Source: Penelope pileata (lineage: Eukaryota > Chordata > Aves > Galliformes > Cracidae). Taken from it: 64,000 nt of DNA. A program made the position numbers and the translations under genes. Within the stretch, counting starts at the first letter, position 1. Each line of letters starts with the position of its first letter. The notes below the pieces were generated by a model. The model saw only the letters and a program-made list of their open reading frames with translations, searched no databases and was not told the DNA's origin. This document shows positions 39,101 to 48,590 of this stretch, one piece after another. The DNA lies in contig WBMW01000023.1 in NCBI GenBank assembly GCA_013396635.1, forward strand, positions 310,001 to 374,000, given 5' to 3'.

Positions 39101-42100
39101 CCAGATGAATTTAAATGCTGGTTTTCAGGATAATTTACATTCTGATTTCATTAATTTAAACAACACTGCAATAAAGCACTGCTATTCCCAAGAAGATCTA
39201 TAAAACAGTTTAGACAATTACAGTAGAGTCATTCTCTCACAAAAAAAAAAAACTCTGGACCTGAGGTCAAAGCAGACATAGAAGGGATGTACGAAGCTCA
39301 TACTTGGTATTACCTTTAGATTCAACAACCAAGTTCATATAAGGAGCAGAATAATAGTTCTGCCAAAAATCCTTCAACCTGGTATAAATGTCAATGTTAC
39401 TTCTTCTAGGCTCATGTTTTAATGTCTCTGCATTGCCTGCAAACATTAAGAAAGTAACTGGTTAGCTGTTTCTGTATTGGTAGGACTCTTCCACTCAAGG
39501 GCTAACTTTCAGATATTTTGTAGAATGGAAATTTGATAAATAAATGAAAATCTGGGCTGCATTAAAAAAAAGGCAACTGCAAATATTCCAGCCCAAAAAT
39601 ATAAAAAACAATGAATCCTTTTTCGTTTTTATATAGCTACTACCAAGAGTCTGCCTAAACCCATGACACGCTGGTCAATAAATGGGTTATTTTTAACTAT
39701 TGATTTTAACCATGAACAACCCCTTGACATTCTAAAAGAATACTCTTTTCCTGTATGAAGACACTTTGGTTACTATCTATAGACAGATAAACGGGGAGAA
39801 GACTGGAGAAGAAGTCAAAAATGTTTACCAAAGAAGTGCATTAAGTGACAGATGGGCAGGGAATTATATTGTGATATCACAGAAAAGATATCATAGAATC
39901 AGAGTTGGGTTGGAAGGGACCTTAAAGATCATCTCGTTCTGACACATGGGGACCTTTGATTCAATAGCCCAAATTACTAAGCCCAGAAGGACAGACATGC
40001 CTTTATCTCAATCACTTAGATGCAACTTACCCCATAAAAACTTCCTCATTGGATGCCCAGGTCTGGCAAAGCTTCCTAGTAGTAGGTCCCATCTGTTTGC
40101 ATCAGAGGACTTTGCTAGCTGGTACTCTGTTAAAGAATTAGAACTATATTAAGTCATCGGTTTCAAGACAATACTCCTATAAAAGGTCAACACAATTTTA
40201 ACAAAGATTCACACAGTACACGGAGCTGTAATTTGCTTCGTATTGGGTACAGAGAACAGCAATGAACAGCATTATCTTCCATACTAAAAGCATTAAAAGT
40301 GGACAGACAATAACAGAATAAGGCAATATAAACACATTAGATCTTTTTTACATGGAAAAGTTAATGAAGAAAAAAGGGAGTACAGAGACATTTAAGTGTA
40401 TAATCCTTAAATGCCATGAGAGACTTCCACTACAATTCACTTTCATAGGAAAAAGCATATTGGTTAAATACTGTACTCAGGAGCTTCAGGCTGAGAGTCC
40501 CAAGACAAGGTTACAATTATATTACTCCTACCATTGTCAATAGCTTCAACTTCCCGGTCTATTGCATCCCTGATCATTAATGGGTGAATGAAAAACTGCG
40601 CCCATCTAAAGCAGAAAGAAAAGCAGTAATTTTTTCCTTTTGCCTGCTGGAAAGAGAGAAATATTTTTGCTTCCAAGATGCAAGAGATATTAGCAATGTT
40701 ATTTTTGCCTGAACATAAGAATCCTTTACATCAGGAGACATAATTTCACGGTACTCATCGCTCCTTGGCAACCTAAGTAAGCTTACTATATTTAAAGGGA
40801 ACAGATGGCAAGAATGCTCTCAAAGTATTTCTTCACTGTGTAACCTAGAAATTTAATAAATTAATAATGGCATTAATTAACCCTAAAAAGATATTTAGAA
40901 GAGTTAGCCCCTAAGATGTTCAGAATTTCAGATTCTCTTAAATTTGACCAAATCAAGGAAATAGAAAGGTCTAATTCAGTTCCTTTAGGCAAATACAGAC
41001 TGCCATAATGTAGTTTAATCCAAGTAATGACTTACTGGATGTGACCACATTACCTATCGAGCGCAGCTTTGAAATACTGCTTCTGGATATCAAAGTGGAA
41101 GACTGTTTGCTCACAATCAGTTGAAGCATTTTCACTGCCACCATGTTTCTTGAGGAACACATCAAACCCATTCTCGTCTGGATACTTTGAACTCCCCAGA
41201 AATACCACTGCATAAAAAAAAAAGAATTAGAAATCATGAGCAGCCCATGAGCAGAAATCAAGGAAGCCCAGTTCCTTTGCTGTGTGCCTCACAGTTTAAA
41301 CTTCAGTAAAAACAGATAAAATTCTTTGGAATCAAGTAAATTCTTATTTAATTTGGTAGAATTTGATTCCATTCATTCCAAAGACCAAAGTTACAAACTC
41401 TGGAGGACAGTAATTATTTAGGACTATGAGAAACATGATTTTAAATGGTTCTCTCTTACAAGCAGAACTGGAGCATATCTGTCTTGAGCTAACTCCCAGT
41501 AGCACACTCAGGGGGAGGAGAGGGGGAAAGGAAAAGGAAAAGGAAAAGGAAAAAAACTCAAATATGTAAACACACCAATTAATATACTTCACTGATTCTA
41601 AAGCTGAAGCAAATCAACGAAACAATGAATCTCAGTACTTTTGGTGAAAAATCAAATCATCTACAGATCAAGGAGACAGGAAGAATTGACAGTGCTCTAA
41701 ATAAGCCCGGGAAATCCATGCTAACACGCTGCATCATTACTCTGCAACCACCACGACCTGCACGAATGGCTAACTTCAAAAGATGGCCTGATGTCTTTAC
41801 TTTTGTAATGACACCTTGCAGAACTCTGAAGATTTCATTCTATTCTCTTCTAACTACAGATAAGAGGCTGAAATTTACTCTAAGCACATAAAAAGAGTGC
41901 GACTATAGTACATGTTTCACACAGAGAAACTGCTAGAAATACTACCAAGAAAGGTTTCTGATGGACCTGGTAAGAGTATAGATTACTGCAGCCTTAAGAT
42001 GCATTTGGTTTGATTTAAAAGAAAAAAAGGTACGTGAACAGGACAAATTTTAACATAGATATGTAAAGAGTCCACAAACATTCACACAATATTTAAGTAT

Positions 42101-45100
42101 CATTACTCATTAATAGTCAAGTACCATTACTCATTGCAAATACAAAAATGCACACCTATCAACAGAGCTGTATCTTGCACATGCACTCATATTCTTTTTA
42201 TCTTCATACATTAGAAAATGAACGTTTATTTATTCACTATATAACTGCTTTGTTATTCATATCAGGCCACTTTTTTTTTTTTTTTTTTTTAATTTTAAAA
42301 CACATGAAAACACACANNNTAACTTTAAAACACATCGAGACACACTAGAATCAGAATTGAAGTTCAATTAAAAATCACAAGAACACCTTTATTTGTAAAA
42401 AATATTAAGATTACATTAAAACTGTTGCAAAAGTCAAAATCAATGTGAAAGCTCCACACTGAAAAGAAACCCTAGAATGAAAAATGATACATACTGTGTT
42501 CAACAAAGTGCGCTAGCCCCAGCAAATCCTCAGGGTCACAAAAACTGCCAACAGTAACACAAAGGGCAGCAGCAGACTGCAAAATAAACACATTGTACAT
42601 TGTTGCAACAACTTGTAAAAAGAAAAAAAAAAATGTATCATTTTACCTGGAGGCAAATGATGAGAGGTAACTATCACAGGGAGGTAACTGAAATTCAACC
42701 AGGAAAAAAAAAAGAACAACGCATGGGCGGGATGGGGACAAAAAGGATCATTAATTCCATTGTCCTGCTAGCAAAACCACTCAGCAAACAGCGCATCTAG
42801 GAACACCAGCAGCAGAGGCTCAAAAAGATAAGCACTGAACTACTAAAGAAGAACAGCACAAAGGCACACAGACAATGGAATAGGTTATTAAGCTAGTTGT
42901 CTGAGCCAGACAGGAGTCTGTGACTTCAAAAGCGTTAAATCTGTAAGATTAAAGCATACCATTTTCTGTATACTTTCCTCCTCCTCTTTCTTTCCTCTTG
43001 GTCCTGCTGTGAACTCTTCTATTTCCATATCAGATTCACTGGAACTCTCCTCAGGTTTAACATTCCTATCGTCCCTGATATCAGGTGGTTTTTTGCCATC
43101 TTCCCTGTCTGTTCCTGAGTCACTGTCATCATCGGTTTCAGTCTCAGACTCTGTACCCTCTTCTTCTGAGAATTCTTCCTCCGCATTATTTATGTCAGAA
43201 ATAAGTAACGCATGCAAACCGTTTTGTAATTGGATGTACCTGTGAAATCAAACCCACAATACTTCACTTTACACTATATTGCCTCTTAGGCCCCTTCAAC
43301 CACCACAACACATAAGCGAGTTGCAATAGTGAGCTAGATGATACAGTTACGATACGTGTTCAGAAGTCTCCTCCCTGTGCAGGAAACACAGCATTCATCG
43401 TACAGTCTTTCACAAGGGAATCTTTGTCAGAAAACAAAATGACGAAGAAGTGCAACTTCTGTATGTAACGCAAAGTGATGTTCATGATTATCCTTAATTC
43501 CTGGAGGAATTTCAGTCCACCATCTCTGACCAGACTGACCAAAAGCTCTCCCTTAGAGATCACAGGGCATCCTGAGACAGAAGGAACCCACAAGGATCAT
43601 CGAGTACAACTCCTGATGTAACCAGTTCCATCCTGCCCAATAAAGCAACCTTCCCTTTGTAAGCTCACATGATCCTTTAGATATTTCAGCCTCAAAAAAT
43701 CCTTAACAAAAAGGAAAATTTGAGAATGACTTTTCACTGTACAGAAAGCACTGCAGAGAAAGGAAAACAGGCATTCTGTGTTTACCATGCTCTAAGTAGG
43801 ACAGTGTATTTTTCAATAATTCTCTTTTTTTGAATATTTCTTCTGCTTTTAAACATACTAAATCTGGACTAAGTGCACACAGAACATGTCACATGCTGCA
43901 TCCTGCAGAACAACCAAAGTATAACACAAACTTAGTGAGCACTGACACATTAAAAAAAGTGTACTACTTCATCATTTAGCTATTGTACATATTTAGTTTC
44001 TAACCTTTACTCATAAGCATATTTCTCCAGGCTACTATCGTTATCCCTCCAGAAGAGGTGCTTCACCTCTCACTGCAGTGAGTGGCCCTGGGGGTCCATT
44101 GTCAGCTCAAGTGTGAGCCTTGAATACTTCACTGCATCTATCTCTTTTTTTTCCTCCTCTTGGTGTGTCTGTAGTCTTTACAGTTCTTTATTTCGTATAT
44201 GCCCAGTGAAAAGTGCCTTTAGGCCCAAGCAAAAACCATTTGACTTCACTGAGAAAAAGAGGTGAATTCTTGGCTGCATTATTTTAATCCAGTAAAGTCC
44301 TAAAATACAACCAAACTAATCACTTAATCTTCCTTGATGAGCAGCTACATTTAAGCACTCATATTTTTCCAAAAAACTACCGTATTGACTCTCACAGCAA
44401 TAATCTATGCAAAAAGAAACAAACACACAACCCCAGCACTGAGCACAGTGAGAGCCCAGGGCTCCTGTTCAGCCGGGAGGGGACGGTGGGCCACCACAAG
44501 ACATGTCAGAGTGCTGGAAACAAGCCACGGCCTGATTTGACCCATGGAGGGGTGGTGCAGGCAGTCAGTGGGTGGTGATGTCCAGAGTTGGACACCCAGG
44601 GCTGGCGTCTCACAGAGTCACAGAACATCCCATGTGGGAAAGGACCCATATGGATCATGGAGCCCAGCTCCTGCACTACCCAAAATTCAAACCCTATTTG
44701 ATATCAAAAGGTTGACTTATCGTTCACAAAACATACCAAATGCTGAGATATTTCCAGGTGCAGGCTGGATCTGGAAGCACTTCAGCTATTCTCACTCAGT
44801 TCAGAACAGCAAAGGCTGCCGGACGCCCCGCACCACGCTGCCCTGTGCTGACGGCCCGCACCTGGGAGGTGACACAGCTGCACCTGATGGGACTGAGTCC
44901 ATCCCATTTCAGCACTGTCCCATTGTGAACTGCCCTCCCCCAGCTCATTTTTCCCAAATGGAAAGTGTTCCTTCTAGTGGCTATGACAACAGACGCCCTG
45001 TCTCTGGGTTTCCCTCTCAGGGAAGGATGTCTCGGCTACTTCTCCCCTCGCAGCACCCTGAGGCGCACAGCGCAGACCCCACCACGCTCCACTCGCAGCT

Positions 45101-45254
45101 CTGCGGTACCGCAGCTCGAGCGGGCGAGGCGTGAGGGCGGCAGCGGCGCCGCTCACCTGTACCGCCGCGTGTCGCCGGGGGACCTGGCGATGTCGGGGTC
45201 GCCCCCGCTGGCCCGGCCCCTCGGGCGGTGACCTGCCCTCGCCGCGGGCACCAT
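17154..45254 (-). CDS. nardilysin-like M16 metallopeptidase, complete, 31 exons, 1064 aa
   Basis: Coding exons, 5' to 3': 45157-45254, 42960-43239, 42495-42576, 41054-41207, 40532-40605, 40031-40126, 39314-39436, 38682-38739, 37662-37735, 36009-36078, 34981-35058, 34405-34525, 34264-34322, 33305-33359, 32835-32939, 32580-32703, 32041-32127, 31370-31489, 29427-29478, 28637-28787, 27036-27163, 24153-24315, 22924-22955, 22514-22652, 21990-22037, 21448-21500, 20154-20237, 19049-19139, 18529-18645, 17963-18052, 17154-17342. They total 3195 bp with no frameshift or internal stop, and every junction is AG/GT. The product aligns end to end with nardilysin, a dibasic-selective metallo-endopeptidase related to insulin-degrading enzyme, and keeps the zinc ligands. 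I judge it only moderately similar to human NRDC (roughly 60 percent in the C-terminal exons, by eye), so a paralogue is more likely than the NRDC orthologue. It starts head-to-head with MAGOH and converges on LRP8. Confidence 0.92.
27036..40126 (-). CDS. nardilysin-like exons 6-21, central M16 domains
   Basis: These sixteen exons cover the rest of the N-terminal catalytic half, the linker and the start of the inactive C-terminal half. Landmarks in order: ARPGHPMRKFLWG (exon 6), GNAETLKHEPRR (exon 7), HLTDPFDTSEFHRLYR (exon 9), ITWALPPQ (exon 10), VGHEGKGSILSFLRK (exon 11), TGFEQNSTYSMF and TLTSEGYEHFYE (exon 12), FLTGDQLLLDYRPE (exon 15), TPQGCMWYKKDN (exon 18), EYQLEAGEHG (exon 20) and ELKKTYFNML (exon 21). 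Each matches nardilysin at the same place. The short exons of 52-59 bp (8, 13, 14, 19) were placed by homology plus phase, and all junctions fit. Introns hold A/T-runs and one CR1 fragment. Confidence 0.9.
30146..30189. repeat. long T homopolymer followed by A-run
   Basis: About 36 T residues are followed by eight A residues in an intron of the nardilysin-like gene. Its length is probably unreliable. Similar but shorter runs occur at 10051-10070, 27310-27326, 33212-33229 and 42271-42290. Confidence 0.8.
39889..39945 (-). repeat. CR1 3'-end fragment in nardilysin-like intron 6
   Basis: The words atcatagaatcagagttggg and ttggaagggaccttaaagat are the reverse complement of the avian CR1 3' end. 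The fragment is minus-oriented and lies about 85 bp from the exon 6 donor. Confidence 0.85.
40532..42576 (-). CDS. nardilysin-like exons 3-5, zinc-binding catalytic site
   Basis: Exon 42495-42576 ends with LAHFVEH, giving the inverted zinc motif HxxEH with His149, catalytic Glu152 and His153. Exon 41054-41207 carries the highly conserved KYPDENGFD and KKHGGSENASTD stretches. Exon 40532-40605 carries AQFFIHPLMIRDAIDREVEA, and the split codon at its 3' end gives Glu230, exactly 76 residues after His153. HxxEH-X76-E is the signature of the M16A peptidases. All metal ligands and the catalytic base are therefore present, so an active enzyme is expected. Confidence 0.93.
41526..41556. repeat. GGAAAA-type simple repeat
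   Basis: There are four to five tandem copies of a six-base purine unit (ggaaaa) in an intron of the nardilysin-like gene. This is a polypurine tract with no sign of coding use. Confidence 0.8.
42317..42319. other. three-N gap after a T-run and CACA-rich sequence
   Basis: A small gap in nardilysin-like intron 3, on the 3' side of exon 42495-42576 on the minus strand. It is flanked by aacacac-type repeats, so it is probably a collapsed simple repeat. No exon is expected here because the splice phases on both sides already join. Confidence 0.85.
42960..43239 (-). CDS. nardilysin-like exon 2, acidic domain
   Basis: This exon encodes residues 33-126. It opens with YIQLQNGLHALLISDI, the strand that begins the M16 fold, and then an acidic, low-complexity insert (about residues 53-126) in which roughly 30 of 74 residues are Asp or Glu. 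In nardilysin this insert distinguishes the enzyme from insulin-degrading enzyme and affects binding of basic partners. Here it is shorter and interrupted by basic and Pro residues (GKKPPDIRDD, GPRGKKEEEE). The exon is 280 bp, with donor gtatgc. Confidence 0.92.
43555..43700 (-). repeat. degenerate CR1 fragment in nardilysin-like intron 1
   Basis: The stretch aaggaacccacaaggatcat followed by cgagtacaactcctg is typical of the reverse complement of a CR1 3' region. The rest is diverged, and the far boundary is approximate. Confidence 0.65.
44610..44700 (-). repeat. CR1-like fragment in nardilysin-like intron 1
   Basis: The words cacagagtcacagaacatcc, ggaaaggacccatatggatc and agcccagctcctgcactacc follow the reverse CR1 3'-end pattern. 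The copy is diverged. A long open frame on the plus strand across 44544-45134 runs through this repeat into the CpG island and is not a gene. Confidence 0.65.
45157..45254 (-). CDS. nardilysin-like exon 1 and start codon
   Basis: The start chosen is the ATG at 45254-45252 on the minus strand. It sits in a full Kozak context (gccgccatgg), and an in-frame TGA lies six codons upstream, so no longer N-terminus is possible from this exon. The exon encodes 32 residues plus a split Arg. It contains GDPDIARSPGDTRRY, which lines up with the GDPEIVKSPSDPKQY segment just before the NRDC peptidase region. The preceding ~80 residues of human NRDC have no counterpart here. The donor is gtgagc. The exon lies in a CpG island next to an assembly gap at 45335-45363. 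Confidence 0.85.
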
Positions 45255-45334
45255 GGCGGCGCGGCTCCCTCAGGGGCCGGGCTGCAGCCGCCCGCCCCGC
45301 CGCAGGGGGGCGCAACGGTCGCCGCAGCCGTTGG

Positions 45335-45363
45335 NNNNNNNNNNNNNNNNNNNNNNNNNNNNN
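45335..45363. other. assembly gap (29 N)
   Basis: This run of N lies between the divergent starts. The flanks are G-rich and CpG-rich, so it probably marks a stretch that was hard to sequence. The true length is unknown. Confidence 0.95.
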
Positions 45364-45439
45364 GGTGGGGGGGCGCCGCGCCCGCCGCCGTGACGCGTTG
45401 GGCGCGCGTCGGCGCGGTGCATGCCGGGGCGGCGGGAGC

Positions 45440-47044
45440 ATGGCGAGCGATTTCTACCTGCGGTACTACGTGGGGCACAAGGGCAAGTTCGGGCACGAGT
45501 TCCTCGAGTTCGAGTTCCGGCCCNGGGGGCCGCGCGGGGCCGTCCCGCTGAGGTGCTGCTTGCAGGCCTACGTGCACAAGAGCGTGATGGAGGAGCTGAA
45601 GCGCATCATCGACGACAGCGAGATCACCAAGGAGGACGACGCGCTGTGGCCCCCGCCCGACAGGGTGGGCCGGCAGGTCGGTGTGCTGCTGCGTCCCGAG
45701 TGCTGCCCCTTAATTCGCATTCTGTAACTAGAAGTGTAAGTGGGCTTCTGAGGCAGGCCAGCGCTGTGTTTAGGAAGGAGATAACTAAGTGCTGTTTCAA
45801 AACTTGAGCAGCCTGTAAATAGCAACAGAGCAGTGTGAGTGGATGGGACTCACAGGCACGGTGTGTTCAGTGTCCTGCCAGTGAAAATAGAATAAGTCCT
45901 AGAATCATAGAATAGTTTTGGTTGGAAGAGACCTTAAAGCCCATCCAGCCCCAACCCCTGCTGTGGGCTGGGTGTCCCCCCCAGCTCAGGCTGCCCAGGG
46001 CCCACCCAGCCTGGCCTTGGGCATCTCCAGGGATGGGGCACCCACAGCTCTGGGCAGCTGTGCCAGGGCCTCACCGCACTCTGAGTAAAGAATTCTTTCT
46101 GAACATCCAACCTAAACCTTCCCTCTTTCAGTTTAAAGCCATTCCCCTCTGTCCTATCACTGACTACCTGTGTAATAAGTCAGTCCACCATCTCAGTCAG
46201 CCAGTCACCGTCTCAGTACTTACATATTTCTAATGCCACAGCACAGCAGTTTGACATCATGTAATCTGCTTTGTATCATGCTTCTTCTTTGTAGGAGCTT
46301 GAAATAGTAATCGGTGACGAGCACATCTCCTTCACCACGTCAAAAATCGGTTCGCTCATCGATGTAAATCAATCCAAGTACGTACTCTGCTTGTTGGGTC
46401 ACTGTTGTTTCTACGTAGCTGTCTATATTAGAACTTTGCTGATCATTAGGTACCCGGACTTTATATGGTTTCAAACTACAGATCAGTTCGTGGAGGCGCA
46501 GGTACTCCATGCTGCAGCATAATTAACCATATGTCATTGCTTGAGAGATTTTCAAGTCCCCTGAGCAGCTAACCTTACTGTAAGGACACCTGTTAGATGC
46601 ATTCAGAGTCTGAACTAAACCGTTGCTGGTCTGTGTACATCCATGTTCCCAATGGAACCGAGACTTCTGTATTTCATCAAAATGGAAAAGACTGGGTATT
46701 CTGTTTCGTAAGTCCAAAGCGATGCTACTGCACAGTGATAAAAATGCACGTTCTGTCAAGACTCAAACCTTAAAAACTTGGAATGCAGAATGTTTTATCA
46801 ATCAGTGCGTGATGAAATTATTATGTCTACAATGACCTTTAAAAAACATTGCTGTAGGCTTTTTTGTATATATACAGGTTAATTCTAAAAACTGCTCTCT
46901 TACAACTTCAATCTTTTTTTTCTTCCGTCTGTTGTGCACTGCAGGGATCCAGAAGGTTTGAGAGTATTCTACTACCTGGTCCAGGACCTCAAGTGTCTAG
47001 TCTTCAGTCTTATTGGACTTCACTTCAAGATTAAGCCAATCTAA
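45440..47044 (+). CDS. MAGOH: MAGOH, exon junction complex core subunit (exon 2 missing from assembly)
   Basis: MAGOH pairs with Y14/RBM8A to lock eIF4A3 on spliced mRNA, marking exon junctions for export, localisation and nonsense-mediated decay. Exons seen: 45440-45523 ([20 protein letters not shown]..., 28 aa), 45566-45676 ([17 protein letters not shown]...), 46295-46377 ([20 protein letters not shown]...) and 46945-47044 (ending [11 protein letters not shown], stop TAA 47042-47044). The family protein is about 146 aa and nearly invariant in vertebrates. The roughly 20-residue stretch between FEFRP and AYVHK, which forms its own exon in human MAGOH, is absent. A single N at 45524 sits exactly at the end of the first exon, so the exon and most of two introns were probably lost from the assembly. 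The start has a gcggtgc/gagcATGg context inside the CpG island. Read literally, this locus would encode a broken protein. Confidence 0.96.
45524..45524. other. single N marking a collapsed gap (missing MAGOH exon 2)
   Basis: The N directly follows the last intact codon of MAGOH exon 1. The next exon's acceptor is only 41 bases further on, which leaves no room for a donor, an intron, exon 2 and a second intron. Confidence 0.75.
45899..46165 (-). repeat. CR1 fragment in MAGOH intron
   Basis: It begins agaatcatagaatagttttg, then gttggaagagaccttaaagc, and continues through the GC-rich CR1 body to a segment ending near cattcccctctgtcctatcac. This is a fairly well preserved copy in reverse orientation, about 270 bp. 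It creates an accidental open frame of about 100 codons on the plus strand. Confidence 0.92.
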
Positions 47045-47173
47045 ATCAAACAAACTCAAGTTTGTACTGCAGTGTATGGGGGGGAGGGGGTGCTTTTTCA
47101 ATTCCTTGCTTCTTCAGGCCTGAAGCTTTTATGTATGTTAGAATTTTTTTTACAAACTGTAAGTTACTGTCTT

Positions 47174-47179
47174 AATAAA
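47174..47179 (+). promoter_or_regulatory. MAGOH: MAGOH poly(A) signal
   Basis: A canonical AATAAA lies 130 bases after the MAGOH stop, followed by a T-rich region. This gives a short 3'UTR, as is usual for MAGOH. Confidence 0.8.
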
Positions 47180-47199
47180 ATGTTGAGATCTGTATTTTT

Positions 47200-48590
47200 A
47201 ATTTAAAAGTTCCTGTGATAAACTGACTTCCTAACACTTCTTTTATCATGGTACATTTAGGATATGTTATTTCACTTGTAGAACAAAGGTGTATTTCAAT
47301 TCTCTCTCTATGCAGCAGCAGAAGATAGAATGAAGTCTGGCTCTGTGAAAGCATGCTTTTGTCAGCTGCCAAGATAAACTTGTTACCATCCCTGTTTGGG
47401 TATTATGGGGACCTCTTTAGAATAACTAAAGCCCTGACTCTGCAGGTGATGCCTGGTTAAAGCAGACACAAATTGTAACAACCTCCTGCTGTAAGTACCC
47501 ACTTGCCTTTAGAGCAGAAGTAGACAACAGACTGTGCAGGGGCCATCCAGGATCTTCACTGATACTCCCCTTCAGCTTCTCTTGAAAATTGTAGAAAATC
47601 TGAAATTAGAAGTGTAGAATGCACTTAGTTAAGTTCTAGACTAACGCACCTTTTGTGCAGAATTGCTTAAGAGGCTTTGAGGACCAAACGTCTCAAAGTG
47701 CTAAATTTGCAAGCGCTGTAGGAAGCAGATGGATGGTTTTCATTACAAATGTGAACTTGAACTGAGTGTCTGACGTCTGCTGGTGCCCACCTTCTGGTGA
47801 GTGGAGGATGGTTGTCATCTTTTTAACTCCCCAAACAAGCTTGAAGGTAGAAGAAAGTCACTGCAAGATGCAGACCTTTGGAGCATGGTGAGACTTGCAT
47901 AAAAATTCTGAAATATGTAAGGCGTGCTGACTTCAACAGGGCTTTGAAGTGATTTTTCTGCTATAATGGGAATCTTATCAAAACTGGACACACATGAGCT
48001 AGCAACTTTCCCTGCATTGGGGCACATCTAATGCAACTTTAATCAAGCTTTCACCCTGATAAATGAATTAGCAGACTTTTTCCTGCATAGGAGCTGAAGA
48101 GAAGTAATTCCAGTTACTAATAGCAGATCATCCTACAGGGGCTGTTTACCGAAGCCTCACCTGAGGCACAAATGCAGTCCTGTGCCTGGCGGTGCTATCC
48201 GTAAAGCATCTGGGTGACTCCTCTGTAGCTGAAATCCATGTTCTTTGACTTTCTCTCTTAGCAAAAGAAGTTTAACATGACATTCTGCTCAAAATGTGTT
48301 GTTTCCTAAAAAATAAATCAGAGCAGGTTATGTAGCTACGTAAGTACTAAAGTTCACTGCTGTGCCAAACCCCTCGGGTTCCCTCAGCTGAGCAGTGCAG
48401 CTCTGAGGCTGCTCCCCACAGCAGCTCTGCCAAGCTGCACCCGTGCTTCCCCTCGCACCTCTTTTTAATAAATCAGTACCCAACAATTAAGAAATGATTG
48501 AGGTCATATGGTTTTTGGAAAGGTAAAAACATCTCAACCATGCTACATCCAGCCCCCTCGCAGCACTCCCCGTTTTCCCTCCCCTCAGCA
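47200..48590. other. intergenic interval MAGOH-CZIB
   Basis: I see no exon, repeat or RNA gene here. Composition is ordinary up to about 48350 and then turns GC-rich as it enters the CpG island of the next gene. Confidence 0.5.

Larger units (their letters stand above)
45040..45700. promoter_or_regulatory. CpG island / bidirectional promoter of nardilysin-like gene and MAGOH
   Basis: The two start codons face away from each other 185 bp apart (minus ATG ending at 45254, plus ATG at 45440). The interval and both flanks are very GC-rich with dense CpG and no obvious TATA box. An N run occupies 45335-45363. Such spacing is the classic layout of a shared divergent promoter, so the two genes are probably initiated from one nucleosome-free region. 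This is inferred from geometry and composition; transcription start sites are not visible. Confidence 0.75.

Noticed and set aside
43009..43245. Serine-rich plus-strand frame opposite the acidic exon
   Set aside because: It is the antisense of the Glu/Asp codons of nardilysin-like exon 2. The minus-strand exon has splice sites and homology; this does not.
44544..45134. Long plus-strand open frame of 196 codons
   Set aside because: It runs through a CR1-like fragment and into the CpG island, and has no family resemblance. It overlaps, in antisense, intron 1 of the minus-strand gene.
17154..45254. Reading the nardilysin-like locus as a pseudogene
   Set aside because: All 31 exons are in phase, splice sites are canonical, catalytic residues are kept and the start has a strong Kozak context. 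A pseudogene of this divergence would show stops or frameshifts.
17154..45254. Reading the same locus as insulin-degrading enzyme (IDE)
   Set aside because: It has the acidic insert after the first strand and the nardilysin-specific segments (for example KYPDENGFD with KKHGGSENAS, and LNLLPYHKI at the end). IDE lacks these.
45922..46233. Plus-strand open frame of about 100 codons in a MAGOH intron
   Set aside because: It lies within a CR1 element, and its proline-rich content comes from the repeat's GC-rich body.
45440..47044. MAGOH as a processed or damaged copy because 20 residues are missing
   Set aside because: It has introns, a CpG promoter, a poly(A) signal and conserved synteny. The missing part coincides with one exon and an N, so an assembly defect is the simpler explanation.
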